Positions 39,264 through 47,371 of a stretch of DNA of 64,000 nucleotides are shown in pieces. The position numbers and the translations under genes are program-made. A model generated the notes under the pieces. That model was not told the origin of the DNA. It searched no databases and was given only the letters and a program-made list of their open reading frames with translations. Origin of the DNA: Botrimarina hoheduenensis (lineage in GTDB: Bacteria > Planctomycetota > Planctomycetia > Pirellulales > Lacipirellulaceae); contig NZ_SJPH01000006.1 of NCBI RefSeq assembly GCF_007859815.1, forward strand, positions 108,276 through 172,275, read 5' to 3'. Numbering within the stretch: position 1 is the first letter of the stretch; each line of letters opens with the position of its first letter.

Positions 39264-40400
39264 ATGAAGAACCACTCCCCTCGCGCCGAGCGGTCCTCGA
39301 AGAGGTCCTGGCAGGTCGCGTTCGCCGTTGTCCTGGCGATGCTCGTAGCTCCCGTGTCACTTCGGGCCCAACCCACAGCACCGGCGGTGAAGGCGGCTTC
39401 GCAACCGGTTGAGCAAACGGCACCGGCGTCCCAGGCCATGCGGACCGCGACGGTTGCGTGGCTCGCCTTGTTAGACCCTTCGCAACGCAGGGAAGCGGTG
39501 TTCCCTTTTGGGAGCGAGATCCGCACCGACTGGCACTTTGTGCCCAAACCGCGTCGCGGCATCGCGTTAGGCGCGATGACCCCGTCGCAACGGGCTGCGG
39601 CTGAAGTGCTGCTTCGGACGGTGCTAAGCGAACGGGGTTGGAACAAGGTCGCCGCGATCCGCTCGCTCGAACTGGTGCTCCGCGAGATCGAGGCCGAGCG
39701 CCCCGGTGTGGAATCGATTCGCGACCCAGATCGCTACTGGATCGCGGTCTTTGGTGATCCCGCCGCGGCGGACGACCAAGCCTGGGGATGGCGGATCGAG
39801 GGGCATCACATTTCATTGAACTTTACGTCGGTGGAGACGGCCCCCACCGTGGTTGCGACTCCGCTGTTTCTTGGTGCCAGCCCCGCCCAAGTTGAGGGAG
39901 ACCCCCCGCAAGGCCGACGGGCCCTCGGCGCGGAGGACGATCTCGGGTGTGCGGTCATGGCCTCGCTCGATGCCGAGCAACAAGCCCTCGCCACTATTGC
40001 CGATATCGCCCCGGCAGACGTCTTCGGTGTTCCGGGAGCACCTCCCGCGGTGGAAGGACCTCTGGGTTTGTCGGTGCAAGCGATGACCCTGGAGCAACGT
40101 GGACGGGTCAACCAACTCGTGGAAACGTTCGCGCGGCTGCTTAAGCCCGAACTCGCCAGCCAACTGCTTGAGCAGATCGAAACCGCGGGGTTTGAGCGGT
40201 TGTACTTTGCCTGGGCTGGTGGGGCGTCCGTCGCCGAGGATCGGCTCACCGACAATAGGCATTACTTTCGGGTCCACGGACCGACGTTTGTGCTGGAATA
40301 CGACTTTGTCGAAGCGAACCATGTACACGCCGTTTGGCACTCGACCGACGACGACTTTGGCCAGCAAACGCTGCGGCGGCATTACCGCGAGGATCACTGA
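39264..40400 (+). CDS. Secreted DUF3500 family protein
   Basis: This 378-residue protein has a signal peptide (RSWQVAFAVVLAMLVAPVSLRAQ). The mature part follows the DUF3500 family: LDPSQRREAVFPFGSEIRTDWHFVPKPRRGIALGAM, RDPDRYWIAVFGDPA, WGWRIEGHHISLNFT, TPLFLGASPAQV and HVHAVWHSTDDDFG near the end, where His/Asp residues cluster. DUF3500 proteins have unknown activity and are often found in planctomycetes. It stands alone between a small membrane protein and lipA, on the same strand. Confidence 0.9.
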   Translation: MKNHSPRAERSSKRSWQVAFAVVLAMLVAPVSLRAQPTAPAVKAASQPVEQTAPASQAMRTATVAWLALLDPSQRREAVFPFGSEIRTDWHFVPKPRRGIALGAMTPSQRAAAEVLLRTVLSERGWNKVAAIRSLELVLREIEAERPGVESIRDPDRYWIAVFGDPAAADDQAWGWRIEGHHISLNFTSVETAPTVVATPLFLGASPAQVEGDPPQGRRALGAEDDLGCAVMASLDAEQQALATIADIAPADVFGVPGAPPAVEGPLGLSVQAMTLEQRGRVNQLVETFARLLKPELASQLLEQIETAGFERLYFAWAGGASVAEDRLTDNRHYFRVHGPTFVLEYDFVEANHVHAVWHSTDDDFGQQTLRRHYREDH

Positions 40401-40518
40401 GCAGTCCTCGTTTGTTTGTGAGAAGCCGGCTCTTGCCCCCTCGCCGAGAGCGGCGTTACGTCAATAATGCGTGCGTAGCACTTCTGCTCGGAACGGAACC
40501 CTCAGCGATCAGCTTTCA

Positions 40519-41589
40519 ATGACAACCGCCACCCCTCGTGACGCCAAGACGACCCGCCCACGCCTGCCGTCGTGGCTGCGGGCCGAGCTGCCGTCGGGCG
40601 AGGCGTTGCGGCTGTTCAATCGCACGGATCGGGCGGTGGAGGGCAACGCGCTGCACACCGTCTGCGAAGAAGCCCGCTGCCCCAATCTGCACGATTGCTG
40701 GGGCCGCGGCACCGCCACGTTTATGGTAGCGGGCAAAGAGTGCACGCGCGGGTGTCGCTTTTGCAGCGTCCAAACGCTGAAGGCTCCTGCTCTGCCTGAA
40801 GCCGATGAGCCCGAGCACCTGGCCAACGCGGTCGAGCGGATGGGACTCAAGTACGTGGTGGTGACGGTGGTCAATCGCGACGATCTGCCCGATGGCGGTG
40901 CCGGTCACTACCGAGCCTGCATCGAAGCGGTACACCGCCGCGTTCCTGAGGTGGGGATCGAACTGCTCGGCAGCGATCTGGCCGGCGACCCTGCGGCGCT
41001 CCGCCTGCTGCTTGGCACGACCTTGCCCGAGCCGCTGAGTTCGGAGGCGGATAAGTCCCGAGTGCTGCCCCTGCGGGTCTTCGCGCACAACGTGGAGTGT
41101 GTGCCCCGACTAGATAAGCAGGTTCGCGACCCGCGGGCCTCTTTCGCTCAATCGCTTGCGATCCTGCGCGAAGCCAAGCGACTCCGCCCGGGCAGCGTGG
41201 CGGAGGGCGGCCTGGCCACCAAGAGCAGCCTGATGGTCGGCCTGGGCGAAACGGACCAAGAAGTGCTCGACGCCCTCCAGCGGCTACGCAGCGAAGCCTC
41301 TGTCGATATTGTCACGCTGGGCCAGTATCTCACCCCCGGTCTGCCGGGCGAGCGCTTCTTGCCGGTCGATCGATACGTTTCGCCTGAGCGCTTCGATGCC
41401 TATCGCGATGCGGCCTACGACTTAGGTTTCGCCGGTGTCGCCTCGGGCCCGCTGGTGCGCAGCAGTTTTCGGGCGGGGATCCTCTACGAGGCCACCCGCA
41501 CCGGGCGGCGTGTTGAAGACCTGCTCACCACGACTGAGCCCGACGTCGTGTCGCTCAGTCGCGAGCCCCTTACCAGACCAGACGCCTAA
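40519..41589 (+). CDS. lipA: Lipoyl synthase (radical SAM)
   Basis: This 356-residue enzyme inserts sulfur into octanoyl chains to make the lipoyl cofactor of 2-oxoacid dehydrogenases and GcvH. The auxiliary cluster cysteines are in CEEARCPNLHDC and the radical-SAM cluster in CTRGCRFC. VNRDDLPDGGAGHY, HNVECVPRL, KSSLMVGLGET and GQYLTPG complete the family, and RSSFRAG supplies the C-terminal Ser ligand. Between the E-L-L strand and HNVE there is an insertion of about 20 residues (TTLPEPLSSEADKSRVLPLR) not usual for LipA. The ATG at 40519 was chosen over a GTG 16 codons upstream. lipB is not visible. Confidence 0.95.
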   Translation: MTTATPRDAKTTRPRLPSWLRAELPSGEALRLFNRTDRAVEGNALHTVCEEARCPNLHDCWGRGTATFMVAGKECTRGCRFCSVQTLKAPALPEADEPEHLANAVERMGLKYVVVTVVNRDDLPDGGAGHYRACIEAVHRRVPEVGIELLGSDLAGDPAALRLLLGTTLPEPLSSEADKSRVLPLRVFAHNVECVPRLDKQVRDPRASFAQSLAILREAKRLRPGSVAEGGLATKSSLMVGLGETDQEVLDALQRLRSEASVDIVTLGQYLTPGLPGERFLPVDRYVSPERFDAYRDAAYDLGFAGVASGPLVRSSFRAGILYEATRTGRRVEDLLTTTEPDVVSLSREPLTRPDA

Positions 41590-41645
41590 CGCGCGGCATG
41601 CTGTGCTCGGAGCGTGTTGTCGGCCCGTTTTATCGGTAGCGCTTC

Positions 41646-42665
41646 ATGCGGCTCTTTGTTTACGAGTGGGTCACCGGCGGGGGGATGGCCGGGCGTGAGG
41701 GACGCCTCCCCGACTCGTTGCTGCGCGAGGGCCTCGCGATGGTTCAGGCCGTTGCTGCCGATGCGGCCGCGGCTCGGATCGAGGTGACCTTGATGCGTGA
41801 CCTCGGCGTGCCACTGATCGGTGTTCCCTCGGCCCAAATCACTAGCGTCGACTCGCGCTCGGCGCACGATCGGCTGTTCGCCGAGTTCGCCGCTGAAGCG
41901 GACGCCACGATTGTGATCGCGCCGGAAACCGACGGGGCCTTGCTCGCAGCGGTCAGTGCTGCCGAGAAGGTTGGCGCTCGGCTCGCCTCGCCCGGATCGG
42001 AGGTGGTGCGTCTGACGGCTGACAAACGCCTTACCGCAGCGTGTCTGTCGCAGGCCGGCGTGCCGACCCCCGAGTCGTTGTACCTCGAAGCCGGTGCGCC
42101 CCTGCCACGTGACTTCGCGTATCCGGCGGTGATCAAACCGATTGACGGTGCGGGCTCGCAGGATACCCATGCGGTTATGAGCGTCGCCGATGCTCCTCCG
42201 GCTTACGCTTGGCCCCGTCTGTTGCAGCGCTACGCGGTTGGAATGCCGGCGAGTGTGGCGTTGATTAGCGACGGTACCGCCGAGCCGTTGCTGCTGCCAG
42301 CGTGCCGACAAAGGCTCAGTGGCGACGGACGTTTCCGCTACTTGGGCGGCCAGACACCGCTCCCCGACGCGCTCACCGAGCGGGCGCACCGCTTGGCCCG
42401 CGCGACGCTCGCGGCGCTCCCGGCGGCGGTCGGCTATCTGGGGATCGACCTCGTGCTGGGAGATGATCCTGCCGGTGCGCGAGACTTGGTCATTGAGGTT
42501 AACCCGCGGTTAACGACGTCGCTGGTCGGCTTGCGGGCGGCCTGTCGGGAGTCGCTGGTGGCCGCGATGATCGACGCCCAACAGGGGCGGCGGGCGACAC
42601 TTTCATTCGATCCTCGCCCGCTGGAATTCGATGCCGATGGCACGGTCTACTACGCGGCGTTATGA
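41646..42665 (+). CDS. ATP-grasp enzyme, MfnD-like (tyramine-glutamate ligase homologue)
   Basis: This 339-residue ATP-grasp protein has MRLFVYEWVTGGG at the start, DKRLTAACLSQAGVPTPES, the ATP-binding YPAVIKPIDGAGSQ, LQRYAVGMPASVALISDG and the metal-binding LVIEVNPRLTTS. This pattern matches the ATP-grasp enzyme that joins glutamate to tyramine in methanofuran synthesis. It is the first gene of a tight trio: its stop overlaps the next ATG by ATGA. Together the three support a C1-carrier (methylofuran) used with tetrahydromethanopterin. Assignment is by motif and context, without alignment. Confidence 0.8.
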   Translation: MRLFVYEWVTGGGMAGREGRLPDSLLREGLAMVQAVAADAAAARIEVTLMRDLGVPLIGVPSAQITSVDSRSAHDRLFAEFAAEADATIVIAPETDGALLAAVSAAEKVGARLASPGSEVVRLTADKRLTAACLSQAGVPTPESLYLEAGAPLPRDFAYPAVIKPIDGAGSQDTHAVMSVADAPPAYAWPRLLQRYAVGMPASVALISDGTAEPLLLPACRQRLSGDGRFRYLGGQTPLPDALTERAHRLARATLAALPAAVGYLGIDLVLGDDPAGARDLVIEVNPRLTTSLVGLRAACRESLVAAMIDAQQGRRATLSFDPRPLEFDADGTVYYAAL

Positions 42666-43744
42666 GCACCGGGCCGCCAACTCTCGCCAAGTCGCCGCCC
42701 GGTCAGCCTTCCCGCTGGGTCGGCCTGGATGTCGGCGGAGCGAACCTCAAGGCGAGCGACGGCGTGGTTTCCGTCTCGACCCCCTTCGCGCTGTGGCGTA
42801 CGCCCGAACTGCTGAGCGAGGCACTCCGCGCGTTAATCACACGGCTGCCGCCGGCTGATGCCTACGCCGCGACGATGACCGGTGAGCTGGCGGATTGCTA
42901 TCCGACCAAGGCCGCCGGGGTAACGCACATTGTGAACGCCCTGAGCCAGCTGGCCGGGGATTCGCCCCTGTGGATCGCAACGAACGATGATCGCTGGGTT
43001 GGTAGCGCGGCGGCGCGGGCCCAACCCCTGCTGGTGGCTGCCGCTAATTGGCGGCTGCTGGCTCGGTGGGCGGCGGCCCAAACCGGTGCTGCGGTCGCGA
43101 TGGTGGTTGACGTGGGATCAACCACGACCGACCTGACGCTGCTCAGCGAGGGACGCATCCTTGGTCAAAGCCCTGATGATACGCAGCGGCTCATCGCCGG
43201 CGAGCTGCTGTACCAAGGCGTTCGTCGCACGCCGATCTGTGCGCTAGTGGATCGTTTGCCCTACCGCGGTACGCAGTGCCCGATCGCCGCCGAATGGTTC
43301 GCCACCACCGCCGACGTGTGGCTGATTGAGGGGGCGCTGCCTGCCAGCGAACGCACCGATACGGCAGACGGCATGCCCCTGTCGCTCGGGGCTACGCAGC
43401 GACGGCTAGCGCGCTGTGTGTGTGCCGACGAAGAGGATTTTACGCTCGCCGACGCCCGCGCGGTGGCCCAAGCCGTCGCCGACAAACAGGTCGCCCTAAC
43501 GGCTCAAGCCCTCGATCGGCTCCTCCCGACCGGGGCGACCTTGATCGCCGCCGGCGAGGGCGACTTCGTTGTTCGCTACGCTAAGCAACTGCGCGGCTGG
43601 CAGAACCCTCTTGTTAGCTTGTCGGAAACGATCGGTCCGATCGCCAGCGAGTGTGGGCCGGCCTATGCCGCGGCACGGTTGGCTGACCTCGAGATCGCGC
43701 AGCCCTCGGCCGACGCCAAGCTAGGGAGCCACGCCGCTCAATGA
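42662..43744 (+). CDS. H4MPT-linked C1 transfer pathway protein, MfnF-like (ASKHA fold)
   Basis: This 360-residue hydantoinase/oxoprolinase-like protein opens WVGLDVGGANLKASDG, has AATMTGELADCYPTKAAGV, a second phosphate loop VVDVGSTTTDLTLL and ERTDTADGMPLSLGATQRRLAR, which fit the TIGR03123-type 'probable H4MPT-linked C1 transfer pathway' family, now linked to the final coupling step of methanofuran (MfnF). It overlaps both neighbours by 4 bp, so the three proteins are likely made in fixed ratio. Confidence 0.86.
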   Translation: MSTGPPTLAKSPPGQPSRWVGLDVGGANLKASDGVVSVSTPFALWRTPELLSEALRALITRLPPADAYAATMTGELADCYPTKAAGVTHIVNALSQLAGDSPLWIATNDDRWVGSAAARAQPLLVAAANWRLLARWAAAQTGAAVAMVVDVGSTTTDLTLLSEGRILGQSPDDTQRLIAGELLYQGVRRTPICALVDRLPYRGTQCPIAAEWFATTADVWLIEGALPASERTDTADGMPLSLGATQRRLARCVCADEEDFTLADARAVAQAVADKQVALTAQALDRLLPTGATLIAAGEGDFVVRYAKQLRGWQNPLVSLSETIGPIASECGPAYAAARLADLEIAQPSADAKLGSHAAQ

Positions 43745-44391
43745 GCTTATCGGACGAAGCCGCTGAGATGGCGATGCCGATGGTGATCAAAGTCGGCGGC
43801 AGCTGGCTGGCGTCGCCGGGGGGAGTCGCAGCGCTGTGCGGCTGGCTCGGCAGTCCGGCTGCACGCTGTGCAACGAAGCGCCTGCTGATCGTCGGCGGTG
43901 GGCCCATGGTGGAAGGTCTGCGGCAGATCGATCGGGCCAACCCTTTTTCGGCGCAGGCAAGCCACTGGGCCGCGATCGATGCGATGGACACCAACACCCG
44001 GCTGCTAGCAAGCCGCTTACCGGACTGGCGCTACACGGAGTCGTTCGAGACGGTGCGGCAGAATATGGCTGGTGACTGGCTCATGGCGACCGGTTACTTC
44101 TTGAGGACCGCCGAGCCCGCTGCTCCCGGCGAGCGGCTGGAGGCTTCGTGGGACGTGACGAGCGACTCGATCGCGGCCCGCATCGCGGCGCTGTTACCAG
44201 GCCGTCTGGTGCTGCTCAAGGCGGTTTCCCCTCCCGCCGGCTGCCGGTCGCTAAAAGACTTGTCAGCTTTAGGTTACGTTGATCCGAGTATCGACCGGAT
44301 CTTGCCCCGGGGAACTCCGGTAAGGTGCTTGGGGGTTGCCGAGGCGGGCCTAGCACCAGACCCAGCAGGCAACCAATCGGAGTGCAGTTAA
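43741..44391 (+). CDS. Amino-acid kinase family protein, MfnE-like
   Basis: This 216-residue member of the aspartate/glutamate/uridylate kinase superfamily has MVIKVGGSWLASPGG, LLIVGGGPMVEGLRQID, SHWAAIDAMDTNTRLLA, SWDVTSDSIAARIAALL and LLKAVSP, ending YVDPSIDRILP. In methanogens the comparable enzyme phosphorylates aminomethylfuran phosphate (MfnE). Position in the trio and the short kinase form support that role here. Its substrate in bacteria is unproven. Confidence 0.84.
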   Translation: MSLSDEAAEMAMPMVIKVGGSWLASPGGVAALCGWLGSPAARCATKRLLIVGGGPMVEGLRQIDRANPFSAQASHWAAIDAMDTNTRLLASRLPDWRYTESFETVRQNMAGDWLMATGYFLRTAEPAAPGERLEASWDVTSDSIAARIAALLPGRLVLLKAVSPPAGCRSLKDLSALGYVDPSIDRILPRGTPVRCLGVAEAGLAPDPAGNQSECS

Positions 44392-44547
44392 CCGCATGAA
44401 GAAGAATTTTGCCGTTCTAGTGGGGAAATCCGTTGACTCCCAGCCGCCGGCACTTTCTAATCACTATGTGTGAGGTAGGTTAGTCGACGCGAAGCGTGTC
44501 GGCCCGTCCCGCCTTTAATGAGCTTAATAACCGGACCGCTAATCCAG

Positions 44548-44617
44548 AAAACGGCAATCAATTCTCTCGCAGTCGGCATATTGCCGATGTAGCGTGGGGT
44601 TTGATTGCCGTTTTTTG
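44548..44617 (+). terminator. Long-stem terminator-like structure with alternative pairing
   Basis: AAAACGGCAATCAA (44548-44561) is the exact complement of TTGATTGCCGTTTT (44601-44614), followed by more Ts. Inside is TCGGCA-TAT-TGCCGA (44573-44587). The core CGGCAAT (44552-44558) can pair with ATTGCCG at 44580-44586 or at 44604-44610, so two exclusive folds exist. Confidence 0.65.
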
Positions 44618-44725
44618 TTGGCATTCAGCAAATTCAGACGGCCCACCGGCCCAACAACCGAGCAGAACTAATCCAGAAGCGGTGACAAGAGACTCTCCCC
44701 CTGGCTCCCGATATGGGTGCTCAGC

Positions 44726-44757
44726 GCGGCGAGTTTCATGTCGCCGCTTCTTTTTTT
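44726..44757 (+). terminator. Rho-independent terminator upstream of the PEP-CTERM gene
   Basis: GCGGCGA (44726-44732) pairs with TCGCCGC (44741-44747) over an 8-nt loop, followed by TTCTTTTTTT. It lies 122 bp before the next start codon, so it terminates an upstream short transcript or attenuates the gene. Confidence 0.75.
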
Positions 44758-44878
44758 GTGCCTCCAGTTTATTCCGCGATGCACTGACGCAGCGCGTTTC
44801 CTCCAGCCGCAAGCTGAAAAACCAAAAGCCCCAGCCCCGACCCTTCGGTCTAGGCGCACCATCTAAGGACTGACTCCC

Positions 44879-45577
44879 ATGCTTCTACGCACTGCAACGG
44901 CGATCGCGTTTGTGTTTACGGGGCTGTTTGCCGCGACCTCTTCCGAGGCGGCTCTCATCAACACCATTATCGGCAACTTTGACATCGCCTTCGACGGCGC
45001 GACCGGCGAGTTGACCGACTTCAACCGTCCGCTTGGCGGCAACCTGAATCCTGCTGAGGCACGGACGTTTAGCTCCTTCGAGGTTGAGGTTGGTGGTTCC
45101 ACCGCCGCGATGCTGATGAATCCTCCGGACGCTCTGTTCGGTGACCTGCTGATCGGAAATCTTGGCTCGGAACTGTCAACCGGCGCACTGGTTTCGAACG
45201 CAGGTGGAACAGGCAACCCGACCGCTTTCGGCTTCGACTTCTTTACCGCGACCGGTCACAAGCTGCAGATCGGCATCGCCGACATCAACTACGTGCTGGT
45301 TACGACCCCCATCGCGAGCCTGAACTTCTTCAACTGGTTCGCCGAGGGCAAGGTGGTCGGTCAGTCGCTTCCCAACGGCATTGAGTACGCGGAAGACGTC
45401 CTCGTCAGCTTTACCGCCACTGAGGTGATGGTCATCAATGGCCAAAACGGCATCCGTAGCCTTGTGGCTTCCGGAGCGATGACGATCACCGGCGAAATGG
45501 CCATCCCCGAGCCGACCTCGCTGGCCCTCGTCGCAAGCACGCTGCTTGCGGGAGTCACAACGCGTCGCCGCGTCTGA
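44879..45577 (+). CDS. PEP-CTERM sorted secreted protein
   Basis: This 232-residue protein has a signal peptide (MLLRTATAIAFVFTGLFAATSSEA), a beta-rich, Gly/Ala/Asn-rich body (IIGNFDIAFDG, FNFFNWFAEG-like strands) and a PEP-CTERM sorting tail: IPEPTSLALVASTLLAGV followed by TTRRRV. The Pro-Glu-Pro, the hydrophobic segment and the Arg cluster are the three hallmarks of exosortase substrates. The exosortase is not in the window. It is probably an extracellular matrix or surface protein. The body has no family I recognise. Confidence 0.9.
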   Translation: MLLRTATAIAFVFTGLFAATSSEAALINTIIGNFDIAFDGATGELTDFNRPLGGNLNPAEARTFSSFEVEVGGSTAAMLMNPPDALFGDLLIGNLGSELSTGALVSNAGGTGNPTAFGFDFFTATGHKLQIGIADINYVLVTTPIASLNFFNWFAEGKVVGQSLPNGIEYAEDVLVSFTATEVMVINGQNGIRSLVASGAMTITGEMAIPEPTSLALVASTLLAGVTTRRRV

Positions 45578-45607
45578 TCTCTTTAAGCAGAACAAGCAAT
45601 CGATCTG

Positions 45608-45643
45608 ATCCCGGTGGTCGCCCTGCGACCGCCGGGATTTCTT
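45608..45643 (+). terminator. Terminator after the PEP-CTERM gene
   Basis: ATCCCGGTGGTCGC (45608-45621) pairs with GCGACCGCCGGGAT (45625-45638), with one G-T pair and a 3-nt loop, then TTCTT. It lies 30 bp after the stop codon. Confidence 0.85.
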
Positions 45644-46107
45644 GTACCTACCTCTGCGTTAGCAGGTCGGTGAGCAGCGGTATGGCTTTGTCGATCGCCC
45701 CCTGCTCGATGAGCGTACCGGGCCGGTTTGTAGGTGCCCTCACAACGGTTCGAAAAGCGGCTCCCCAGCACACGGGATACCGATGCCCTACGACCGCGTC
45801 GCCTTGGGCAGCATCGCTTCGCAGCCCCCTTTAAGAGGCCTTGATCGCTGCCGCGACCTAGCGGTTCTCTCCCCCGCTGACCAGCCCCCGGCAGGACGAA
45901 GCATTGGGTCCGTTCGGTGGTCGCGGGGAAGCGGTGAGCCGAAGTAAAGCCTGCTGATCGCATGTTTCGGCTCGGTTTTCTTTGCGACGGTCTTAGGCGG
46001 CTGGGGTACCTTTCGCGGCCGTGATTAACGCCAACGAAATGCCGAGAAGAGCTGTCGGAGGATCATTCCGATTCGGCTGCTAACCTAAAGTGGGCACTAG
46101 GGTTAGA
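45644..46107. other. Intergenic region, no gene recognised
   Basis: About 460 bp without a convincing reading frame. The minus-strand frame 45583-45963 is Arg/Gly/Pro-rich, runs through the terminator stem and has no family features. I saw no tRNA, RNase P or tmRNA signature here. Confidence 0.4.
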
Positions 46108-46208
46108 TCCATCAGACCAGGCGCTTTGCGCGGTCTGTATGGAGCATCCGGCAGGGGGCCTACAAACGGTGCCCCCGGTCGGAAGTGAACCGGTGGGGGG
46201 TTGTTTTT
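46108..46208 (+). ncRNA. Candidate structured leader or small RNA ending in a terminator
   Basis: A first hairpin (46108-46143) pairs TCCAT and CAGACC plus GCGC with GCGC, GGTCTG and ATGGA around a TTT loop. A GGGGGC (46154-46159) can pair with GCCCCC (46171-46176). The same C-run can instead form CCCCCGGT (46172-46179) with ACCGG-T-GGGGG (46189-46199), which is followed by TTGTTTTT: a terminator. The two folds exclude each other, the layout of an attenuator or riboswitch platform. It lies about 155 bp before the HU gene. I recognise no known riboswitch class. Confidence 0.5.
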
Positions 46209-46362
46209 CTCGGGAAATAGGCGATTTTTCGCCTTGTCGCGATTCGATCGGCAACGTTTTAATCACGCGGTCGTTTGACCCAATCGACAAAGCTGTCACG
46301 TTTTACCGTTGCCGGGCGGACCCTGCGACGGATTTCAGGCTACCGGACGAGGATCTGAACCC

Positions 46363-46686
46363 ATGGCGAAAGCCGCCCCGAAACCGCTTACCAAAACCGA
46401 GATCTACGCAAACATCGCCGACACCACCGGTCTGACCAAGAAGCAGGTCAGCGAGGTGTTTGAGGCGCTCGACGCTCAGATCGAGAAGTCACTCACCGGC
46501 CGTGGCGCCCCCAAGGTGTTCGCGCTGCCCGGTCTGTGCAAGATCACGCTGCAGCACAAGCCCGCCACGAAGGAACGCGAAGGTCGCAATCCGTTCACGG
46601 GCGAGATGACGATCTTCAAGGCGAAGCCCGCCAAGAACGTGGTGAAGATTCGCCCGCTCAAGAAGCTCAAGGACATGGTTGGTTGA
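46363..46686 (+). CDS. HU-family DNA-binding protein
   Basis: This 107-residue nucleoid protein begins with a short Lys/Pro-rich stretch (MAKAAPKPLTKTE), then the HU/IHF dimer core: IYANIADTTGLTKKQVSEVFEALDAQI, FALPGLCKITLQHKPATKEREGRNPFTGEMTIFKAKPAKNVVKIRPLKKLKDMV. The beta-arm has the usual RNPFTGE and KPAKNVVK blocks, with the intercalating proline in NPFTG. GAGGAT lies about 10 nt before the ATG. It is preceded by an attenuator-like structure and followed by a strong terminator, so it is monocistronic. Confidence 0.94.
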   Translation: MAKAAPKPLTKTEIYANIADTTGLTKKQVSEVFEALDAQIEKSLTGRGAPKVFALPGLCKITLQHKPATKEREGRNPFTGEMTIFKAKPAKNVVKIRPLKKLKDMVG

Positions 46687-46709
46687 TCCGCACCTAGGAT
46701 CACAACCAG

Positions 46710-46738
46710 AAGGCGGGCCGAAAGGCCCGCCTTTTTTT
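46710..46738 (+). terminator. Rho-independent terminator of the HU gene
   Basis: AAGGCGGGCC (46710-46719) and GGCCCGCCTT (46724-46733) close a GAAA tetraloop; a T-tract follows. It lies 24 bp after the stop. Confidence 0.95.
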
Positions 46739-46773
46739 GTGCTGGCTCTCGCTGCTCAAGGATCGGGCTCGCT

Positions 46774-47256
46774 GTGGATTCGCCCCAATTACATATCGTT
46801 CTCTATCAGCCCGAGATCCCGTTCAACACGGGAAGTGTCGGGAGGACGTGTGTTGCTCTGGGCGCGAAGCTGTGGTTGGTGCGGCCGCTAGGATTCCGCG
46901 TGGATCATCACCACCTGCGTCGCGCCGGGCTCGACTACTGGCAGCACCTCGACTGGCAGGTGGTTGACGACTGGCCGACGCTGCTCGCCGAGCTGCCAAC
47001 CGAGCGGCTATGGTGCTTCACCAAGCGGGGAGACCGCGGCTATCTGGACGCCGATTTCCAGCCGGGCGATGCCTTGGTCTTCGGTCGCGAGTCGAGCGGC
47101 TTGCCCAGCGAGATTCTCGATCAGGCGGCCGGCCGCCGCTTGCGGATCCCCACCTCTGAGCTGGTCCGTAGCCTGAATCTCTCGAACAGCGTCGCCGTGG
47201 CCGCTTACGAGGCGCATCGGCAGTTCGGCTTGCAAAGCGGGCCGACCGGCAATTGA
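46774..47256 (+). CDS. trmL: tRNA (cytidine/uridine-34-2'-O)-methyltransferase TrmL
   Basis: This 160-residue SPOUT enzyme methylates the wobble ribose of tRNA-Leu. It shows LHIVLYQPEIPFNTGSVGRTCVALGAKLWLVRPLGF, LDYWQHLDWQVVDDW, FTKRGDRGY, DALVFGRESSGLPSEIL, and the knot signature LNLSNSVAVAAYEAHRQ. Normal family length is about 155. The start is a GTG at 46774 just before MDSPQLHIVLYQPE. It follows the HU terminator closely and precedes murB on the same strand. Confidence 0.95.
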   Translation: MDSPQLHIVLYQPEIPFNTGSVGRTCVALGAKLWLVRPLGFRVDHHHLRRAGLDYWQHLDWQVVDDWPTLLAELPTERLWCFTKRGDRGYLDADFQPGDALVFGRESSGLPSEILDQAAGRRLRIPTSELVRSLNLSNSVAVAAYEAHRQFGLQSGPTGN

Positions 47257-47371
47257 CCGGACCGGATCGCCCCCCGGCTCTTCCGTTGGCGGCGTGATTC
47301 CCCTTGAATACAGGCCTGACGCGTGCTTAGCGGCCAACGCTGCCGACCCCCTCAAAACACGGTGCTGTGCG

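Larger units (their letters stand above)
44392..44878. other. 487-bp intergenic region with two terminator-like units
   Basis: Between the MfnE-like gene and the PEP-CTERM gene there is no convincing gene. Two direct copies of CTAATCCAGAA (44539-44549 and 44668-44678) each precede a terminator-like structure (44548-44617 and 44726-44757). This arrangement suggests tandem small RNAs or tandem attenuators. Confidence 0.5.

Noticed and set aside
45583..45963. A 126-codon minus-strand frame
   Set aside because: It runs through the terminator of the PEP-CTERM gene and is Arg/Gly-rich with no start signal or family pattern.
46108..46208. Signal recognition particle RNA or tmRNA
   Set aside because: The conserved GGTCAGG-CCGGAAGG core of SRP RNA and the tRNA-like ends of tmRNA are absent.
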